Positions 6,858 to 9,078 of a stretch of 9,078 nucleotides of DNA are shown here, one piece after another. The translations under genes and the position numbers were made by a program. Source of the DNA: an uncultured Cellvibrio sp. (lineage in GTDB: Bacteria > Pseudomonadota > Gammaproteobacteria > Pseudomonadales > Cellvibrionaceae); contig CAMLRI010000050.1 in assembly GCA_946482385.1 (NCBI GenBank), positions 1-9,078 on the forward strand, in the 5' to 3' direction. The stretch's first letter is position 1. Every line of letters starts with the position of its first letter. The notes below the pieces were generated by a model that worked only from the letters and a program-made list of their open reading frames with translations, made no database searches and was not told the DNA's origin.

Positions 6858-7831
6858 CAGGCGCTTTGGTCGCTGTTGTCTTTGCGCAGGCGCTTGGCCA
6901 TGTCGTCGGTGGCGCGGATGAGTGCATCGACAATACCTGGCTCGCGGGAGGCGTGGCCGGCTTCGCGGATAATGTGCAGCTCCGAACCAGGCCAGGCCTT
7001 GTGCAGGGCGTAGGCGTTGTCGAGGGGGCAGATTACATCGTAGCGGCCGTGCACTATCACCCCGGGAATACCGGCGAGGCGATGGGCATTGGCGATGATT
7101 TGGTTGGGCGCCAGGAAGCTGTCATTGACGAAATAATGGGCTTCAATACGCGCTAGCGACAGGGCGCGGTGCGGCTCGGTAAAGGAATCGACCAGATCCT
7201 GGCAGGGCTTGAGGGTGGCGGTGCGCCCCTCCCAACCGGACCAGGCTTTGGCGGCGGCCATCTGCTGGATTTGGTTTTCGCCGGTGAGCTGGCGGTAGTA
7301 GGCGGAAACCATATCGCCGCGCTCATCCTCGGGGATTTGCTGGACAAAGGCTTCCCACATATCGGGGAAGAGACGGCTGGCGCCCTCCTGGTAGAACCAG
7401 TGGATGTCCTCGCGCCGGCACAGGAAGATGCCGCGCAGAATCATGCCCAGTACCCGCTCGGGATAGGTTTGGGCGTACACCAGGCTGAGGGTGGAGCCCC
7501 AGGAGCCGCCGAACAGAACCCACTGTTCTATGCCCAGGTGCTGGCGGATGGCTTCCATATCCTCCACCAGTTTTTGCGTGCTGTTGTTTTCCAGGGAGGC
7601 GTGGGGGCGCGAGCGGCCGGCACCGCGCTGGTCGAACAGCACTATGCGGTAGACTTCGGGGTCGAAAAAGCGGCGGTCGTATTTGCCACAGCCGGCGCCG
7701 GGGCCACCGTGGACAAACAGCACGGGTATGCCATCGGGGTTGCCGGATTCATCGACGTAGAGCTCGTGCGGCGCTTCAACAGCAATTTGGTGGCGTTGGT
7801 AGGGTTTTATTTCGGGGTAAAAAATCTGCAT
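6857..7831 (-). CDS. pip: proline iminopeptidase (prolyl aminopeptidase), alpha/beta hydrolase
   Basis: A 324-aa cytoplasmic serine peptidase of family S33 that releases N-terminal proline from peptides. Seen in order: HGGPG (41-45, oxyanion region), the block [18 protein letters not shown] typical of Pip, nucleophile S110 in GGSWGS, E201 in WEG and E230 in RIEAHYF (positions that in the Serratia enzyme hold the substrate amino group), D265 in HGRYDVICP and H293 in AGHASREPG. The triad is therefore S110-D265-H293. A GTG at 7835-7837 in the same frame would add two residues, but AAGG at 7842-7839 lies 7 nt before ATG 7831 and only 1 nt before that GTG, so the ATG is chosen. pip leads a coupled pip-dtd operon and is divergent from the WYL regulator. 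Confidence 0.96.
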   Translation of the reverse strand: MQIFYPEIKPYQRHQIAVEAPHELYVDESGNPDGIPVLFVHGGPGAGCGKYDRRFFDPEVYRIVLFDQRGAGRSRPHASLENNSTQKLVEDMEAIRQHLGIEQWVLFGGSWGSTLSLVYAQTYPERVLGMILRGIFLCRREDIHWFYQEGASRLFPDMWEAFVQQIPEDERGDMVSAYYRQLTGENQIQQMAAAKAWSGWEGRTATLKPCQDLVDSFTEPHRALSLARIEAHYFVNDSFLAPNQIIANAHRLAGIPGVIVHGRYDVICPLDNAYALHKAWPGSELHIIREAGHASREPGIVDALIRATDDMAKRLRKDNSDQSA

Positions 7832-7838
7832 AAACACG

Positions 7839-7842
7839 CCTT
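7839..7842 (-). promoter_or_regulatory. ribosome binding site deciding the pip start
   Basis: AAGG on the - strand is 7 nt from ATG 7831-7829 but just 1 nt from the in-frame GTG 7837-7835. The spacing favours the ATG as the pip start. Confidence 0.55.
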
Positions 7843-7850
7843 GTTATAGG

Positions 7851-7878
7851 TAGGGGGCCACGCGTGGAGCGTCCCCTA
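7851..7878. promoter_or_regulatory. nested inverted repeat in the pip leader region
   Basis: An outer inverted repeat, TAGGGG (7851-7856) and CCCCTA (7873-7878), encloses a perfect 10-bp palindrome, CCACGCGTGG (7858-7867). The centres of the two elements do not coincide. The region lies about 20-47 nt upstream of the pip ATG. It could be a protein-binding site or a hairpin in the pip 5' leader; nothing in the sequence decides between them. Confidence 0.35.
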
Positions 7879-7923
7879 AAAGGTAGCACAGGGGGCCGCT
7901 GGAGCGCGGTATTTTCGCCGAGC

Positions 7924-7954
7924 TTGCGGCATAGTGCCAGCGTCCTGACATAAT
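7924..7954 (+). promoter_or_regulatory. candidate promoter of the WYL regulator-tag operon
   Basis: TTGCGG (7924-7929) with CATAAT (7949-7954, 19-bp spacer) or GACATA (7947-7952, 17-bp spacer) could serve as -35 and -10. The 6-5-6 inverted repeat overlaps these -10 candidates. An alternative reading uses CTGACA (7945-7950, five of six to TTGACA) as a -35 with GATTAA (7969-7974) as -10. The start of transcription is therefore uncertain. Confidence 0.3.
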
Positions 7955-7961
7955 CTGTCAG
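7945..7961. promoter_or_regulatory. perfect inverted repeat, candidate operator
   Basis: CTGACA-TAATC-TGTCAG is a perfect 6-bp inverted repeat with a 5-bp AT-rich spacer, 62 nt before the regulator ATG at 8024 and overlapping the putative -10. The half-site centres are 11 bp apart, about one helical turn, which suits a dimeric helix-turn-helix protein. The obvious candidate is the WYL regulator encoded next to it, acting on its own operon and possibly on pip. The binding partner is inference. Confidence 0.45.
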
Positions 7962-8023
7962 CAGCGGCGATTAAGCTGCGGCTTCCCTATTGCAATACCC
8001 ATGTACTCTGTCTGGAATTAGCC

Positions 8024-8764
8024 ATGCACCGCGCCGAACGCCTGTTTCAGCTTACTACCCTGCTGCGCAACCGCCGCACTGTGCTTACCGCGCGCCAGTT
8101 GAGCGAGCAGTTGCAGGTGTCGGAGCGCACTATTTACCGCGATATCCAATCCCTTAGCCTGTCCGGCGTGCCTATCGAAGGCGAGGCCGGGGTGGGCTAC
8201 CGCTTGTCGCATCGCTACCAGTTGCCGCCGCTGATGTTTGACCGCGAAGAAGTGGAGGCGCTGCTGCTGGGCGCGCGCATGGTAAGTGGTTGGGGCGATG
8301 GCGATATGGCGCGCCACGCCAACCAGGCGGTGCAAAAAATCCTGGCGGTGCTGCCCGACCATTTGCGCCACAGCGACGAAACCCTGCCATTGTTGGTGCC
8401 GCAAATGGAGGAGGTGCAAAAGTATTACACCGCCCACAGCCAAACCATTCGCGCGGCCATTCGCCTGCACCAGCGTTTGCGCATCGACTATGTGCGCGCC
8501 GACGAGCAGCCATCGAGCCGGGCGATAGAACCCCTGGGGCTGATTTTTTGGGGCAAGGTGTGGACCCTGGTGGCCTGGTGCCAGCTGCGCGCCGATTACC
8601 GCACCTTCCGCCTCGACCGCATCCAAACGCTGGAAATTACCGGCGAAAGTTTTGCAGTGGAGGAGCACAAAAGCCTGAAGCATTTTTTGCAAATCATGAA
8701 GGCGCGCCACGCAAACGATGACGCCAATCAATACCTGCCCCCACAATCACAACCACAGGAATAA
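8024..8764 (+). CDS. YafY-type HTH/WYL-domain transcriptional regulator
   Basis: A 246-aa DNA-binding regulator. The N-terminal winged HTH (about 1-60) contains TARQLSEQLQVSERTIYRDI followed by LSLSGVPIEGEAGVGYRL, the DeoR-like HTH_11 pattern of this family. The C-terminal WYL domain (about 140-215) contains RAIEPLGLIFWGKVW, then W180-T-L182-VAWCQLR, then YRTFRLDRIQTLEI. The name-giving Trp-Tyr-Leu reads Trp-Thr-Leu, a variant I believe is usual in the YafY branch. WYL domains sense ligands, nucleic acid in some cases. GGAA (8014-8017) lies 6 nt before ATG 8024, a modest ribosome site. The downstream gene tag begins 2 bp after the stop, so the two are almost certainly co-transcribed. A possible operator lies at 7945-7961. 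Regulation of tag by this protein is inference from position. Confidence 0.92.
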   Translation: MHRAERLFQLTTLLRNRRTVLTARQLSEQLQVSERTIYRDIQSLSLSGVPIEGEAGVGYRLSHRYQLPPLMFDREEVEALLLGARMVSGWGDGDMARHANQAVQKILAVLPDHLRHSDETLPLLVPQMEEVQKYYTAHSQTIRAAIRLHQRLRIDYVRADEQPSSRAIEPLGLIFWGKVWTLVAWCQLRADYRTFRLDRIQTLEITGESFAVEEHKSLKHFLQIMKARHANDDANQYLPPQSQPQE

Positions 8765-8766
8765 CC

Positions 8767-9078
8767 ATGGCTAAACAAACTTGCCGCTGCAGCTGGTGTG
8801 GCGATGATCCCCTCTATGTTGCCTATCACGACCAGGAGTGGGGTGTGCCTCTGTATGATGAGCGAGCGCTCTTTGAATTTTTAATTTTGGAGGGCGCCCA
8901 GGCGGGATTGGCCTGGATCACCGTGCTGCGCAAGCGCGAAACTTATCGCGCTGCTTTTGATAATTTCGACCCGGAAAAAATCGCCCGCTATTCGCTCGCC
9001 AAGGTGGAGAAACTGCTGCAAAACCCCGGCATTATCCGCAATCGCTTAAAAGTGGAAAGCGCTATTAAAAATGCCAGG
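8767..9078 (+). CDS. tag: DNA-3-methyladenine glycosylase I (5' part, cut by window end)
   Basis: The first 104 codons are present and the frame is still open at 9078; the full family length is about 190 aa. Tag excises 3-methyladenine from alkylated DNA in base excision repair. The N-terminal part matches E. coli Tag closely: DPLYVAYHDQEWGVP, then LEGAQAGLAWITVLRKRE, then NPGIIRNRLKVESAIKNAR. C8 and H21 align with E. coli C4 and H17 of the zinc site, and E42 with catalytic-site Glu38. The last zinc ligands would lie beyond the window. AGGA (8757-8760) is 6 nt before ATG 8767, and the gap to the WYL regulator stop is 2 bp, indicating one operon. Confidence 0.95.
   Translation, partial: MAKQTCRCSWCGDDPLYVAYHDQEWGVPLYDERALFEFLILEGAQAGLAWITVLRKRETYRAAFDNFDPEKIARYSLAKVEKLLQNPGIIRNRLKVESAIKNAR

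Noticed and set aside
7169..7849. 226-codon open frame on the + strand opposite pip
   Set aside because: It covers the pip coding strand in mirror; its Gly/Ala-rich translation resembles no protein I know and pip explains the conservation.
8001..8021. Six-codon upstream frame (MYSVWN, stop 2 nt before the WYL regulator ATG)
   Set aside because: No Shine-Dalgarno precedes it and a frame this short is expected by chance, so a leader peptide is not supported.
8018..8746. 242-codon open frame on the - strand opposite the WYL regulator
   Set aside because: Shadow of the regulator gene; no recognisable domain and no ribosome site of note.
1..9078. Defence system, prophage, transposon or CRISPR content
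   Set aside because: All long frames are accounted for by housekeeping or signalling genes and no terminal repeats, spacer arrays or integrase-like proteins are seen.

Overview
The window reads as chromosomal DNA of a gammaproteobacterium. The evidence is a ubiJ-ubiB pair at the left end, a pip-dtd pair, an RraB-type ribonuclease E regulator, and protein sequences that track the Pseudomonas/E. coli versions closely. A Cellvibrionaceae/Pseudomonadales relative is my best guess, but this is inference from protein resemblance and moderately high GC, not a search. I see no mobile element, CRISPR array, tRNA, rRNA or phage gene.

Layout. (1) Positions 1-1794, + strand: the 3' end of ubiJ overlaps a complete ubiB; both serve aerobic ubiquinone synthesis. 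(2) 1994-5942, + strand: a two-gene signalling cassette. The first gene encodes a REC-GGDEF-EAL protein with a degenerate cyclase site (GGDKF) but an intact-looking phosphodiesterase site. The second, overlapping it by 23 bp, encodes a membrane hybrid histidine kinase (2 TM, coiled coil, PAS, HisKA, HATPase, REC). The likely logic is kinase input through the REC domain to c-di-GMP hydrolysis. (3) 5931-7831, - strand: rraB, dtd and pip. pip and dtd are coupled by a TGATG stop/start overlap. rraB is separated from dtd by a terminator-like hairpin and a striking 59-nt A/G-rich tract (pyrimidine-rich on the transcribed - strand) that abuts the rraB Shine-Dalgarno. rraB also overlaps the kinase gene tail-to-tail by 12 bp. 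(4) 7832-8023: a divergent intergenic region with two inverted repeats, including a perfect 6-5-6 operator-like repeat. (5) 8024-9078, + strand: a WYL-domain regulator followed after 2 bp by tag, a 3-methyladenine DNA glycosylase cut off by the window end.

Most of this is housekeeping sequence. The parts most worth a second look are the WYL regulator-tag operon with its candidate operator, the U-rich rraB leader, the c-di-GMP cassette with the broken cyclase motif, and an unusual DFG-equivalent motif (Asp-Met-Ala) in UbiB.
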